Part shown: positions 46,621 through 57,825 of the stretch, one piece after another
Numbering within the stretch: the stretch's first letter is position 1
Layout: every line of letters begins with the position of its first letter
Assembly: GCA_016490735.1 (NCBI GenBank)
Contig: JAEMWC010000049.1
Location: 1,597,501-1,661,500 of the forward strand
Direction: 5' to 3'
Length of the DNA: 64,000 nt
Source of the DNA: Pachyseris speciosa
Lineage: Eukaryota; Cnidaria; Anthozoa; Scleractinia; Pachyseridae
Notes under the pieces: generated by a model
The model's database searches: none
The model's input: only the letters and a program-made list of their open reading frames with translations
What the model was told of the DNA's origin: nothing
Translations under genes and position numbers: made by a program

Positions 46621-48158
46621 GGGGGTCTTCCACTCAAGACCACCTTTTTCTCCAAAATCAAACTAACTCAGTAGAAATTACCATCATGCAACTTGTTGCC
46701 ATGAATGATGACAAACGCAACAATGAATGAGTCTCTTGTTGCCATAGCAACAGAACAAGCTTTTGTCAAATATCTTTAATAGTGCTTCCTCGGTAAAAAT
46801 AATTGAGCAGAAACACTTAGTCAGTGAGGCAAGAAACATATTTTTGCAAATTATGTATGTACTGATCTATGCTGTTAACCTACACTTGTGGACTGACTCT
46901 GGTTATTTGCAGAGAGAAAAATCTTTAAAGTTTCACTTTGCCAAAAATGGGTATTTTCTGCCCATACCTACCATCAGTCTTTCAAATGTTATGAAAGAAC
47001 AATTCAACAGATTGGCTTTATTTTGGTTCATTGCATGGAAGGTTTGTGTACCTCTAATTTGATCCCTAAAAAGCTGGTGAAAGTAAAATCATGAAAAGCA
47101 AATAATTGTTGCTATCTACAAATTCCATGCCAGTTTCAAATTTCAAACCTGTATAGGGTCACAAAAAAAATTGCTGTGGTCAGGTTTTGCCATCTTTTCC
47201 AGCAATATAACAGCAAAAGTGTTTGTTACACATAGGGAAAAGGGTAAAAAATCAAACAGGCATGACAGTGCACTTCTCCAGCAAAGTAATAGCATACAGA
47301 TAGGATGTAAACAACATATCAGCTCAAAACTAGTGCAAGAATTAAATGAAAATGTTACCTCGCAAACGAGCAGTCTGAAAAAATCTTTTTATGACTCAAT
47401 CCTTTATTCAGAGAGTAAACATTACAAAACAGGTCTTCTGCTTTCAAATTAAGGAGGAAGTTTGAGGAAAAAAGGCAAACAATAGCTCTCTCAGCTCCCT
47501 TTTTATCAGCAACCTCAACCAAGCAGCCAAACAGCAAGAATCTGCCCCCATTGCATCCTGGGAGGTTCCACATATCTTTGAGCGGGAAAGGCTCTTCCAA
47601 AACAATTTACCATTTTCTTTTAAGTCTCAGACCAGGCTTCAATCCTGCACCAAAAGTTGTTCGGGCACCTTCAGCATTCAATGAAACTTCCGCCAGTGAA
47701 GATTGGAGCCCGGTGAGACAAGGCACATCTGCTTTTAGGCCCCCTGTCCACGAATAACAAACTGTCGGCAGATTCAAGCGAGCGTTCGAACAAAGTTTGT
47801 TGTATTCGCAGTGCCAATAAGCGGTTCTTTGGAATTGGCAAGGTTTAAGCCTTCTCAGCCCTTGATGATGAGCTCCGGCACCAGCAAATGACCCAAAACA
47901 CAATAATTTAGGGCAATTTTGACCATTCCAAGGTAAATTCTGCAAATGATTCAGTCGACCAGAGAGGGAGTTCAAATGAGCCGAGTATGGCCATGTGACC
48001 AGCAGTCATGTGACAAGATACATGCATAATGATACCCAGTCCTCCATCAAATCTTTGGAGAAATAAGAGTTTTAGACCCCCCCCCCCCCCCCCCCCCCCA
48101 ACTCACTTTTAGCAAAAAACTCATGGTTTCTTCATATGCTCTTCAGTGGAAGACCACC
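46621..48158. mobile_element. 1.5-kb TTAA-flanked non-autonomous transposon inside the PLE
   Basis: The ends GGGGGTCTTCCACT (left) and the complement of GGTGGTCTTCCACT (right) are imperfect inverted repeats. TTAA is duplicated at 46,617-46,620 and 48,159-48,162. PLE coding similarity resumes directly on both sides. The interior contains a run of over 20 C near 48,077 and no transposase-like ORF. Confidence 0.75.
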
Positions 48159-48159
48159 T

Positions 48160-48370
48160 TAACAGGGAAGAGGTTTTTTCGTAAAATAAAAGTGAGATTC
48201 TTTATGTCATTATGAAAGCCCAGCCAAGAGTTGTCAATTTTGTAAACCCTGTCAACCAGTGTTCTAACAAGACCAATTTTGTAGGAGAATGCAGTAAAAC
48301 TGAAATAGTTGGTAAGGAGAACTCAAAGTGGTTGTCCATTTTTAAAAATAATATTATTTTCACTTTCAAA
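48160..48370 (-). pseudogene. PLE reverse transcriptase C-terminal fragment
   Basis: One minus-strand frame without ATG reads YFSFTAFSYKIGLVRTLVDR, then VYKIDNSWLGFHNDI. This is the conserved stretch after the catalytic palm in Penelope-like RTs. It joins the linker at 46.6 kb if the TTAA insertion is disregarded. Confidence 0.65.
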
Positions 48371-48399
48371 TTTTGCTGACAGCAGAAAAAAATTCCATA

Positions 48400-49308
48400 T
48401 TTTTCCTTTTTTTTTCTTTTCACAATCCCAGTACCCTCCGATTATTAAAAATATTATATATTGCATAAACTACACCTAATTTAATGTTATTTGAATTTTT
48501 CGTTTCCAGAAAACTTTTCGATAAATGTTTTAATTTAAAATAAACTGACGAAGAGACAAACCCAGTAGAATGGAATATAAATGCACCTCCAATATAATTA
48601 AACATGGAAACGTTGATTATCAGTCTGAATTGTTGCTGCCGGACATGTGTAATCTGGATGACGCAAGCTGAAGTTGTGTCAGTGAACAAGCACAAAGACC
48701 ATGCGATTCAAGTTATTAATTCAGTTCATGACTCGCCAAACCAGGCAAACAGACAAAGCATCGAGTCCATTCAAGAATTCATGCAAAATGTGGAGCTTAC
48801 CTCCGTCCGCGATGGTTTGAGAGTTATTGCATTCTCTAGAGATGGTCGCGACTTTCACCTCATCCGATAAAACAACCAATGGACGAATTACAAATATGGC
48901 CAACATTGACATAATACTTCTTTCGTTTTTTTGTTCTGTTTTTTTTTTTCAGCAAGTGAAGAAAAAAATGCCGGAAAGTGAGCGACTGAAAGTAGACACC
49001 CTACTGAGGCGGCTGAAATTAATTTGCTACAAGTACTTATCTAGCTAGAAACAAAAAAGGACATCATTATGTTCACTTACTTGCAGATGTAAGGAAACCA
49101 AGACAAGAAGGACTCACAGCTGACACTTAATACTTTAATGATTATAAAAAATGTATTCGCACTCATAGTCATTGAATGTTAGATATTTTACACCTTTCAA
49201 AGGGGATAGAATCTTAGTTATCCAAAGCACAGACCAATCGCTAATGATGCTGCCTCAGTCGAGCAGGAAGACTACAATTGTACTGTGTTATGTAAGCACA
49301 CATATTTG

Positions 49309-49352
<44 letters not shown>

Positions 49353-49474
49353 TTTCTTCGAAATCTTATTAGTTTTAAATCAATAGCCCTCAGGGTGAAA
49401 AAGTTACGTAGTCGGTTGTTAGCTAGGTTTTTAAAATTCTATTTGTACCAAAAAACTAAACAACCAGTCGTTGA

Positions 49475-49534
<60 letters not shown>

Positions 49535-49960
49535 GATCGCTCTAACCTAGCTAAGATCGTACGATAGTTAACACCAAGGTATTCAGTCCTCGTTTCTGTC
49601 TATTATCGACCCTAAAAATTGATTGTATGGGTTGTTTCATAATTTATGCCTATAATATCCTTAACAGAATACTTTATTTGAGTGTCAACAGTATTTAACG
49701 TACACGCAGTGTGCTCACTGGAAATCAAAAAAATCATTTCTAGCACGCACTTGTTGCCAAATTTATAGAACACTTAAATCACACAGATTACAAACTTCAG
49801 TTTTTTAAGCAACACTGTCTATATGGCAGAGTTTTTGGGATGGTAGGTCGATAGCAACACTGTCTATATGGCAGAGTTTTTGGGATGGTAGGTCGATAGC
49901 AACGCTGTCGTCGTAAGCCCCCACCAATTAGTGATTGTTTTTTTGTCTTGAAGATCACTT
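48400..49960. other. intergenic with microsatellites
   Basis: Holds (CA)n at about 49,310-49,349, (ATT)n at about 49,476-49,533 and a twofold tandem duplication of a 55-bp unit containing CTATATGGCAGAGTTTTTGG at about 49,805-49,905. Frames at 48,604-48,912 are without recognisable content. Confidence 0.5.
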
Positions 49961-49962
49961 AC

Positions 49963-50150
49963 GTTTGACCTTCTGTGCAGTTTGCCATCTTTAACTTGAA
50001 ACAATGGAGAGTTGTTTGGCACTTCCTGGTCAACAAATGGTATCAGATCGATCACCACAGCAGGGTCAGGAGCTTTGCTGGGGTTTCTGTAAGCCTCGTA
50101 AACTTGATTGACTGAATTTTGAACAGCCTCGACTGCAATCCTTAGGTTAT
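49963..50150 (-). CDS. orphan exon candidate, unknown protein
   Basis: A 188-base minus-strand exon candidate with acceptor ...AAAATATAG at 50,151 and a strong donor GTAAGTG at 49,962. It is open in one frame, ends in phase 0 and has protein-like composition (VEAVQNSVNQVYEAYRNPSK, VVIDLIPFVDQEVPNN, SPLFQVKDGKLHRR). I do not recognise the family and see no neighbouring exons within the window, so it may belong to a gene fragment carried by a repeat. The intron side next to it (50,155-50,225) recurs near 365-430. Confidence 0.35.
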
Positions 50151-50254
50151 CTATATTTTCGGGTAATTAAAATTTCAGCTAGGAAATCCGAACAGATGAA
50201 CTTCTTCTAGCTTATGAAAACAGACTTCAAACACAAAAATGCAACTGCATAAAA

Positions 50255-50460
50255 GTCAGTCAGACACAAACCAGTGAGATCAGAGAATTCCTAATCCAAC
50301 CTACACGAATAAATGAACCGGAAATCGACTGAAAAATTCATTTTATACTATCACTTTATGCCGTTTTCACATCCACTTTCAGTGAGCTCACTAAATTATA
50401 TTTTACAGAGCTATAAATTACTTGTTGGCAATTAGTACTGTAAGTATTCCCCCCTCTTTT
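50255..50460. repeat. dispersed repeat, second copy of 12.58-12.79 kb
   Basis: Direct-orientation match to 12,575-12,785 (GTCAGTCAGACACAAACCAG, CACTTTCAGTGAGCTCACTA). Confidence 0.55.
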
Positions 50461-50469
50461 TAATAGAGG

Positions 50470-51330
50470 AGCACCATACCTATAGAAAACCGTCAACGGA
50501 AAGAAAGCATACGCTAAGATGACTGCGCTTCGACGCCTTAAACGCTTTGTTCCAGCAAATATTCTATTGGTCCTTTATAAGAGCTTTGTATTGTCGCATT
50601 TTGAATATTGTAATTCGCTACTTATCGGCGTTAACAAGACACTTAAAGAAAAAGAAATTAGAAGATGCTAATCATTACAGTATTCATTACAATAATGAAT
50701 ATTGGAAAAAAATTCTGATTATGAGTCTCTCCTTAAAATTGCGAACATGAATTCTCTTGAACATAGACGCATCGTACAATCGCTGACAATTTTCTTTAAA
50801 TGTTTTAGGAAGGCTGGTCCTCGCTTTATAGGCAATTTATTTAAACCCCGTATCACTCCTTACACTCTTAGAAATAGTGGGGTAGACGTGGAACAAAGCC
50901 CTTATAATAGCAAGTTCCTCCATGGCTCGTTTTCTTTTATTATATCCCGTATATGGAACCGACTACCAGCATCCGTAAAGACGGCACAGAATGTTGCATC
51001 CTTCCGCAGCCTTTTAAAGAAACAAAATTTTATTGGATATCAATGCAATAACTGCATTTGATATTTTTCTCAATTAATTAATTAAACAATTATGTATTTT
51101 TTTCCTTTTTTAGTATTTGAAACATAGTTTAGGGATTTTTCTATTTGTATGTTTTAATTAGCCTTCCGTTTTTATCTATTTTATCTATACTTCAATATGC
51201 GGCAACCTATTTTAGATTTTTAGCCTTCTTAATTTATAGTTTTTTAATTGTCAGTCACTTTTAACATGAGCCTCTGGCTCGGGAGACTGGGTAACCACTC
51301 CCTGTGTAAATTATCTTATCTTATCTTAAC
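50470..51330 (+). mobile_element. LINE 3' fragment with (TTATC) tail
   Basis: Encodes the thumb and C-terminal region of a CR1-like reverse transcriptase, frames ALRRLKRFVPANILLVLYKS and HFEYCNSLL at about 50,523-50,625. After a frame change, DYESLLKIANMNSLEHRRIV to RIWNRLPASVK follows at 50,705-50,990. It ends in TTATCTTATCTTA at about 51,310-51,328. 5'-truncated and frameshifted. Confidence 0.75.
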
Positions 51331-51583
51331 TGCTTTTCTCATGGTAAAAATGGCTAGCGGTATTGCTCGTGGGCGCGCACGACGACGACGACGACGGTGG
51401 TGTTGCCCAATAACTAATAATATCCTAATAATAATCCTAATAATCCAACATGGCGGCCATGCCCAGCAGCTGACCAGCTAGTTTACAGTGTACACCCAGC
51501 GTACATCTTTGATACTAGACATCCATCTTATAGCCAATTGACAACTGTCAAAACAAGGTATCCGAAAATTTGGTTTATCAACG

Positions 51584-51614
<31 letters not shown>

Positions 51615-51621
51615 GGATTCC

Positions 51622-51663
51622 ATTAGCTGACGTTTCGAGCGTTAGCTCTTCGTCGGAGCGAAT
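51622..51663 (-). ncRNA. hammerhead-ribozyme-like motif in PLE tail
   Basis: Minus strand: AUUCGCU-CCGACGA-A-GAGC(UAAC)GCUC-GAAA-CGUC-AGCUAAU. Helix I pairs 3+3 bp around one mismatch and helix II has 4 perfect pairs. The second core base is C instead of U, so activity is doubtful. It is 90 bp after the endonuclease stop. Confidence 0.5.
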
Positions 51664-51752
51664 CGAGGAATTGTGGGTTGTTTATGGTTTATATACAGAA
51701 AATGGAGCTACGCTATTGGTGGTAACATGGTAACGTGAAAAACAGGAATAAA

Positions 51753-52490
51753 TTAATTGAATGAAAAGCGCTCGTTGATACCGTGGGGATTAAGGGTGCC
51801 AATTTGAAAGATCAGTTTTTGCTCGAGATTTTTACGGCTTTCCGTGGTACCTTGATGTAGGGAAAGGCCGAAGATCGACATGTGTTGTTTGGAATGGTTG
51901 CGGAGATTAAAATGCCGAGCGACAGGTTTGGATGCGTCTTTGTCATCTTTCTCAACATCACGAAGATGTTCTCGGAATCGGTCACCTAGTCGTCTTCCTG
52001 TTTCGCCGATGTATAACTTTTTGCATAATGTGCAGGTTATGCAATAGATAACATTTGCGGATGTACACGTGAAACGATCAGTGATCTTAACAGATCGCTT
52101 AGGGCCCGATATTTTGTCAGTGTTTTGAATGAAAGGACAAGTTTTGCATCGCGAGAGCGCGCATTTAAAAGTGCCAGGTTGTTCAGTTGTTTTGAATGCG
52201 CTTTTAACTAGAAAGTTACCTACATTTTTGTCGCGTTTGAATGAAATCAGCGGTGGTTCCGAAAAGATTCTAGCAGTTTCTGGATCATTTTGCAGTATCT
52301 TAAAGTTATTAAGAATGATGGCTTTAACTGGGTTATTATGCGGGTGAAATGTGAGGGTGAATGGAGTTCTGTCATTCTTTTCCTTTTGTGACGTCTGTAG
52401 TGCTGACTGTTGATCAATCTGCTGAGCGCGGTGATGGCCCGATTGAACCACAGAATCAGGATAGCCACGTTTCTCGAAAAAGTGGCACAT
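51753..52490 (-). pseudogene. PLE C-terminal ORF: linker plus GIY-YIG endonuclease
   Basis: 245 codons. The C-terminal half has TCKTCPFIQNT, then CTLCKKLYIGETGRRLGDR with the intact YIGET signature, RFREHL, and a conserved NLEQKLIFQIGTLNPHGIN end. The first 60 codons lie in the palindromic junction and are probably out of frame. It is a 5'-truncated element, so not a whole gene. Confidence 0.75.
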
Positions 52491-52625
52491 TTCCTCTGAT
52501 TTGTTGGAAAAATCAGAGTCATCACTATCAGGCTATCCTGATTCTGTGGTTCAATCGGGCCATCACCGCGCTCAGCAGATTGATCAACAGTCAGCACTAC
52601 AGACGTCACAAAAGGAAAAGAATGA
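52368..52625. repeat. palindromic junction of two PLE copies
   Basis: Arms at about 52,368-52,460 and 52,535-52,625 are inverted copies (GATGGCCCGATTGAACCACA and its complement), with an 80-bp spacer. Confidence 0.8.
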
Positions 52626-53030
52626 CAGAAGATCACTGATCGTTTCACGTGTACCTCCGCAAATGTTATCTATTGCATAACCTGCACATTATGCAAAAAG
52701 TTATACATCAGCGAAACAGGAAGACGACTAGGTGACCGATTCCGAGAACATCTTCGTAATGTTGAGAAAGATGACAAAGACGCATCCAAACCTGTCGCTC
52801 GGCATTTTAATCTCCCGAACCATTCCAAACAACACATATCGATCTCCGGCCTTTCCCTACATCAAGGTACCACGGAAAGCCGTAAAAATCTCGAGCAAAA
52901 ACTGATCTTTCAAATTGGCATCCTTAATCCCCACGGTATCAACGAGTGCTTTTCATTCAATTAATTTATTCCTGTTTTTCACGTTACCATGTTACCACCA
53001 ATAGCGTAGCTCCATTTTCTGTATAAACAA
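52626..53030 (+). mobile_element. Penelope-like element fragment, plus-strand copy
   Basis: Plus-strand near copy of the complement of 51,715-52,075. It encodes the GIY-YIG region (KLYISETGRRLGDRFREH) and its stop and 3' flank up to TTTTCTGTATAAAC, then ends. The hammerhead-bearing tail is missing. It has a few substitutions relative to the minus copy (ISET instead of IGET, NLPN instead of NLRN). Confidence 0.7.
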
Positions 53031-53039
53031 GGCACAATA

Positions 53040-54505
53040 AGCCAATAAAAACTCAAAGACAATACCCTTGTCACATCTGACAGGGACATTTTAGGCGAAT
53101 GCGAATCTTTCTATGAAGACCTCTATGCCTCGAAAATAGAAAACTCCCCCAATTTTAATTTTTTCCCGCAAACAAATCAAACTTTTCTAAGCCCTGAGGA
53201 TCAACAGGCGTGCGACGGTATCTTAACCGAAACAGAATGCGCAGAAGCCTTAAAGTCTATGGATTCGGGTAAAACGCCCGGCACAGACGGCCTTCCAGCT
53301 GAATTTTACAAATTGTTTTGGAATGATATCTCAACCTACCTTCTTTCTGCTCTTAACTTTGCGCACGAGTCAGGTTGCTTATCTATCACCCAAAGACGTG
53401 GAATCATTAAACTTATTCCACAAAAAGACCAAGAGCCTTTTTTATGTAAAAGATTGGCGTCCTATAACCCTCCTCAACACGGATTATAAAATCGCAGCAA
53501 AAGCTATAGTCCGTAATTCCAAGGCTTATGAACAACGATCAGACAGGTTTTATTAAAGGACGATTCATCGGCGAAAATATATGACTTATTGATGGCATCA
53601 TCCAATATGTTGCACAACATAATATCCCAGGTCTACTACTCTTCATAGATTTTGAAAAAGCTTTCGATTCACTTGAATGGCCTTTCATTTTTCATACTCT
53701 ACGCTTCTTTGGCTCTGGTCGATCAACTATTAACTGGGTAAGGACTTTTAAATGCAGAATTGAAAGCTGTATTCTCAACAATGGCTGGTCAAGCAAATTT
53801 TTTCCAGCCTCAAAGAGGTGTTAGGCAAGGCTGCCCCCTTTCACCATATTTATTGATTCTGGCAGCGGAGATACTGGCCAAGTCAATCCGAAACAATAGG
53901 AGTATAATGGGTTTCTCTCTAGACAACAAGGAAATTAAGATAAGTCAATATGCTGATGATACTACTCTTATCTTAAACGGGTCTAAGGACTCCCTTGTTT
54001 CAGCCCTGCAATTATTAGATGATTTCGGTAAGATATCCGGCCTCAGGCTCAATGATAGCAAAACGGAAGCTCTTTGGATTGGCTCTAAGATTGGTCATGA
54101 GAAAATTTCCTTAAGGAGAGGGTCGGTGACCCTGATCATTTCCTTTATATCCCTAACATTTAGGTTACAGTGGAAAAAACTTTCGCCTCCATAGTTCTTA
54201 AGTTCCACATCAAACAGGAGTTTCCATTTCCCGTTGTTAGTTGTGTCCAAGTACTTTTTTAGCCACATTGTTTTGAGAGATTTGTTGAAAGAAAACAGAT
54301 CAATCATTTTTAGACCGCCATTTCGGGGTTCGTTAATCATGACTTTCCTCTTTATTTTGTCGCCTTTTCTATTCCATAAGAACTGATAAAACATGTCGTT
54401 TATTTCTTTTAGAGCACAATGGTTTGAGCGCAACGAGGCAAATAGGTAAACGATCAGTGATGCGGCTAACGATTTTAGGACGGTAATTTTCCCTAGTTCA
54501 AGGTT
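53040..54505. mobile_element. L1/Tx1-type LINE fragment with internal inversion
   Basis: The plus-strand part (53,040-54,105) has RT motifs GKTPGTDGLPAEFYK, FIDFEKAFDSLEW, RGVRQGCPLSPYL and YADDTTLIL with several frame changes. From about 54,105 the more C-terminal part of the same kind of ORF runs on the minus strand (54,505 to 54,105), with GKITVLKSLAAS, FYQFLWNRKGDKIKRKV and GGLKMIDLFSFNKSLK. The element is thus rearranged. Its right edge abuts the truncated Polinton polymerase. Confidence 0.75.
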
Positions 54506-54529
54506 ATCGCCAGATCTGGATCAGTTGAA

Positions 54530-56807
54530 AGCCATAAGCCTGGCGTTTTGACCTTGCATCTTGGCCATTTGAAGTTCTTTCCTGGCACGATGCAGAGATG
54601 GTGCCACCAAGTGCCTGTGGTCGGTTTCAACAGTGGGAAATACGGTATAAACATGATTAAAAGCCATTTCGTGAAACAAATGACTGAGGAAGAGGGAGAC
54701 TGCCAAGTCGCAAAGCAGGCTAATAAAATTATGTACATCAGAACCAAAGGACTATTATTTCTTGACATCATTAACTATCTTGGTCCGGGAACAAATCACG
54801 ACTCGTGGGTAAAAGCCTTTAAATGTGCAGGGAAGAAATCGTGGTTGCCATACGAATGGTTCGATTCCTCTGACAAGCTTGATTTTCCTGGTCTTCCCGA
54901 CTATCCACACTGGTATTCGAAGTTGAAAGAAAAGTTTGTACTATCACTCAGCCAATGGAAACAGTGTAAGAAGCTGTTTCGCAAGAAAGGAATGAAAACC
55001 TTTGCAGATTGGTTGCGCTTCTACAACAATTTGAACGTGCGGCCTGGCATCGAAGCAATCACCAAAATGAAAGAGTTCTACAGGTGTAAGTTTGCGTTAT
55101 CTTCTCGATGGAGCACTTCGCGAACTTGCAAAGGAGAAAGGAGACCCTGGGTTGTGGAATCCAAACGAAGAAGCATACGCAATGTGAAAGGCGCAGTTGT
55201 TGGTGGGCCGAGCATTGTGTTTACTCGTTATCACGCAGCCGACGAAACCTTTATCCGCAATCACTAATACAAAGATCCGAAAAGATATGAGGCAATCTTG
55301 GGGTACGACGCAAAAGCCCTGTATGTATCCACAATGGCGCAAGAAATGCCTTGTGGGAAAGGAAAAGTGCAACATTTGATGGCACCAGAAAATCCACGCC
55401 ATGTGGCAAATTTTACAAAAAGAGTTCTAGCCAAGAAATGGTTCGGTTTTGCAGAGGTTGACATTGAAATACCTAAACGGCTATGGCCGGTGTTTCAGGA
55501 AATACCGCCATTTTTGTGAACATGGAAATCCCCGAGGAAGCAGTGCCAGAGCATATGAAAGAGTACATTAAAAGAACAAAACGCAACAGGGGAAATGGAA
55601 GGAGATTGGTTGGTGCTTTGAAAGCAGAAAAAATGTTGCTTTACTCTCCGCTGCAGCTGTGGTATCTGCAACACGGAGCTGTCCTTACAGCTGTCTATCG
55701 CACTCTTGAGTACTCCCCTCGAAAACCGTTTGTTTGGTTTGTCAACCAAGTCACAGAAGCAAGAAAGGAAGGAGACAAGGACAAAGACAAAGCTTTGTTA
55801 GCAGATGTGTTCAAACTACTTGGCAACAGCGCTTACAGCAAGCTGATCGAAAACAAAGAAAACCAAACCAATGTGAAATACACAAGAAAAGGAAAGAGGT
55901 CGACAGAGAGCTCCGAAGCCCATTCTTTAAAAGCCTCAGTTGTGTTGGTGATGCATACGAAATAGAAACCCAGAAAAAAAAAGATTCAAATCATCCGTCC
56001 CTTTCAAATTGGAATTGCGGTGTATCATTGGCAAAGGTGAGGGTGTTGCAGTTCTATTATGACTTTCTCCTGTTATTCGTCGACCGGCGGGACTTCGAAT
56101 TGATCCAGATGGACACAGACAGCCTGTACATGGTTGCCAGCTCGCACAAAATCGAAGATATGGTTAAACCACATATGCGGGAGCGTTTCGAAAGAGAGAA
56201 GCATCTTAGGTTATCGTTGAGCAGCGCGACAAAAAGGACACCTGGTATCTTCAAGTTGGAGTGTGTTGGTGAAAAAATGACTGCTCTTTCGTTCAAGAGC
56301 TATTTCGTCTCCGTTCCCGAGCAGAAACACGACTTCGCGGACAAAGAGCTGGCCAAGTTGATGGAAGAGCAAGACAAGGCAAAACCTGATTTCACCAAAA
56401 CTCCACTTCCTTGGGGGCAAAAGCTGTTTCAGCGCGAATGTGCAGACACGCGTATGGTCCGTCTGTCTGAGCGAAAAGCAAGGTTCGTTTGTGAAGAGGA
56501 GAAGCGTCTGGCAGCAAAATGGAACCGGGCTCCTCCCTTTGCCCCCAGCCCCCGTTTCACCATAGACACCACAGCAGACAAACTGAGCACGAAAGGGATG
56601 ACCAAAGCACAGAACCGACTGACATGGGCAAGGTTCAAAGCTGCGTTGCACGGGGCAAATGACAAAGCAGAGAACAGAGGGTTCAGAATGAAGAATGGGC
56701 GGATGATGACGTATGAGCAACACAAGCTGGGTCTGAGAGCCTACTACGACAAGCGGTGGGTGCTTCCGGACGGGATTCACACAGAACTCATCGAATATCA
56801 CATCTAA
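54530..56807 (+). pseudogene. protein-primed DNA polymerase B (pPolB), truncated and frameshifted
   Basis: Replicative polymerase of the Polinton, which in intact relatives copies the element by protein priming. Visible in order: exonuclease II region VVGFNSGKYGINMIK (about 54,612-54,660), a linker with LLFLDIINYLGPG and DWLRFYNNLNV, palm motif A as GYDAKALYV (about 55,298-55,330), motif B as KLLGNSAYSK (about 55,811-55,840) and motif C as QMDTDSLYM (56,107-56,133). The stop is TAA at 56,805. The exonuclease motif has Gly (GGT, 54,644) where relatives have Asp, and motif B has Ser for the usual Gly. At least four frame changes occur (near 55,090-55,190, 55,290, 55,500 and 55,960). The N-terminal part is missing. 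Confidence 0.8.
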
Positions 56808-57802
56808 CCAGGCTTGGAAGGAGGAAGCTCGGCATTCGGGGGACAACCATCAATTCTTCCCGAACGAAGCTGCGTTTTGGTCCGTCGGAAAGCCAATAGA
56901 TCACCGGCTGATTTGGTTTAGTCATGACCTTGCCCACCGTGAAAGTTTGCAAAGACCAGATTGGATCTGTGGCCCGTCTCACACCACCTTCCAACTCATC
57001 AGGTTGAAATAGATAGCGTACTTCCACGCCAAGGGGAAGCTTTTTTTCGGCCATTCCAACAGGCCTGAAATACGGAGTTGCAGGCTGTGCAAAAACGGAT
57101 TTGTCTCGGATTGCTTCTGGGGGTTTCAATCCTGTCAGCCATGTGGTTTGGTCGTTGAGAGCAGCCACAACCCCGAGAAACCTTGCCACCCACACAACAG
57201 ACCGTTCACCTTCTGGCAGCCGCATTTCGACGGCATACTGGTGCCCAAACAGCCGCTCAGCAAGAATGCGGTTGAAACGTTCCACAATCGCCTGGTCGCG
57301 GTGCACTTCCACATGCCCATGGTGAATGTTTGTTCCATGCTTCTCCATGACTCTGGAAACAGCACCCATGAACTCTCGCCCGGGGTCCACCTGCAGCAGC
57401 TTTGGCCATCTGAGAGGTCCGCGTTTGTAAATTCTTTGTCTTTCTAAATTCTTCCTGGGCCACTTCGTCAGAATTTTTCGAGGTCAAAGGCTCAGCCGCC
57501 TTAAGGCGGCTGGCCGAGCCGACCACAGTCAGCGCGTATTTGAAAGTTTTTTTCCCCATTCTGTCGTGCGGCATGAAGAGCAGATCAGCTTGGTGCACCG
57601 CGTTGGGTGTTGGCACGTCAAACGTCGGTCAAGGAATGCGCCGCGGCGCGGGAAGAAAGATCTGCCAAAGCGCCTGCCTTTGCAACCATTGTTTGGCCAC
57701 ACGTTCCGAATCCTTTGCGGCTTGGGCCAGTCCTTTCACTGCGGCAAACCCCTTCCAATAACCTCGCGGGCTATAGTAAATTTTTGCAAGGCGCTTTTCC
57801 AT
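56788..57802 (-). pseudogene. retroviral-type (rve) integrase, one stop and one frameshift
   Basis: Integrase of the Polinton, inserting the element into host DNA in intact relatives. Start ATG 57,802-57,800. The N-terminal part has KIYYSPRGYWKG, the catalytic core has NAVHQADLL (first Asp), VDPGREFMG (second Asp) and RDQAIVERFNR (Glu), a DD-34-E arrangement. A C-terminal SH3/chromo-like tail region ends VIYWLSDGPKRSFVREEL. An in-frame TGA lies at about 57,635, and the frame changes between the first and second Asp near 57,440. The 3' end overlaps the polymerase 3' end tail to tail. Confidence 0.8.
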
Positions 57803-57806
57803 TGAA

Positions 57807-57815
57807 CATATAAAC
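57807..57815 (+). promoter_or_regulatory. TATA-like box before the zinc-ribbon gene
   Basis: CATATAAAC lies 12 bases before ATG 57,826, in the 23-base gap between divergent integrase and zinc-ribbon genes. The same CATATAAA stands at the same distance before ATG 61,780. Confidence 0.4.
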
Positions 57816-57825
57816 AGTGGGAAAG

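Larger units (their letters stand above)
45760..48400 (-). mobile_element. Penelope-like element, interrupted
   Basis: On the minus strand: reverse-transcriptase C-terminal sequence at about 48,160-48,370, then after a 1.5-kb insertion the linker and GIY-YIG endonuclease at 46,057-46,633, then a 3' tail with a hammerhead-like motif at 45,786-45,826. The left part of the RT is missing or unrecognisable. Confidence 0.7.
51545..52500 (-). mobile_element. Penelope-like element 3' part, minus-strand copy
   Basis: Contains the linker and GIY-YIG ORF (51,753-52,490) and a 3' tail down to about 51,545 with the same GTTTATCAACGGAGTTGATA end as the palindromic copy at 12 kb. Joined head to head with a plus-strand copy beginning near 52,500. 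Confidence 0.75.

Noticed and set aside
46621..48158. Genes in the TTAA-flanked insertion
   Set aside because: Frames are short, low in complexity and unlike any protein; treated as a non-autonomous element.
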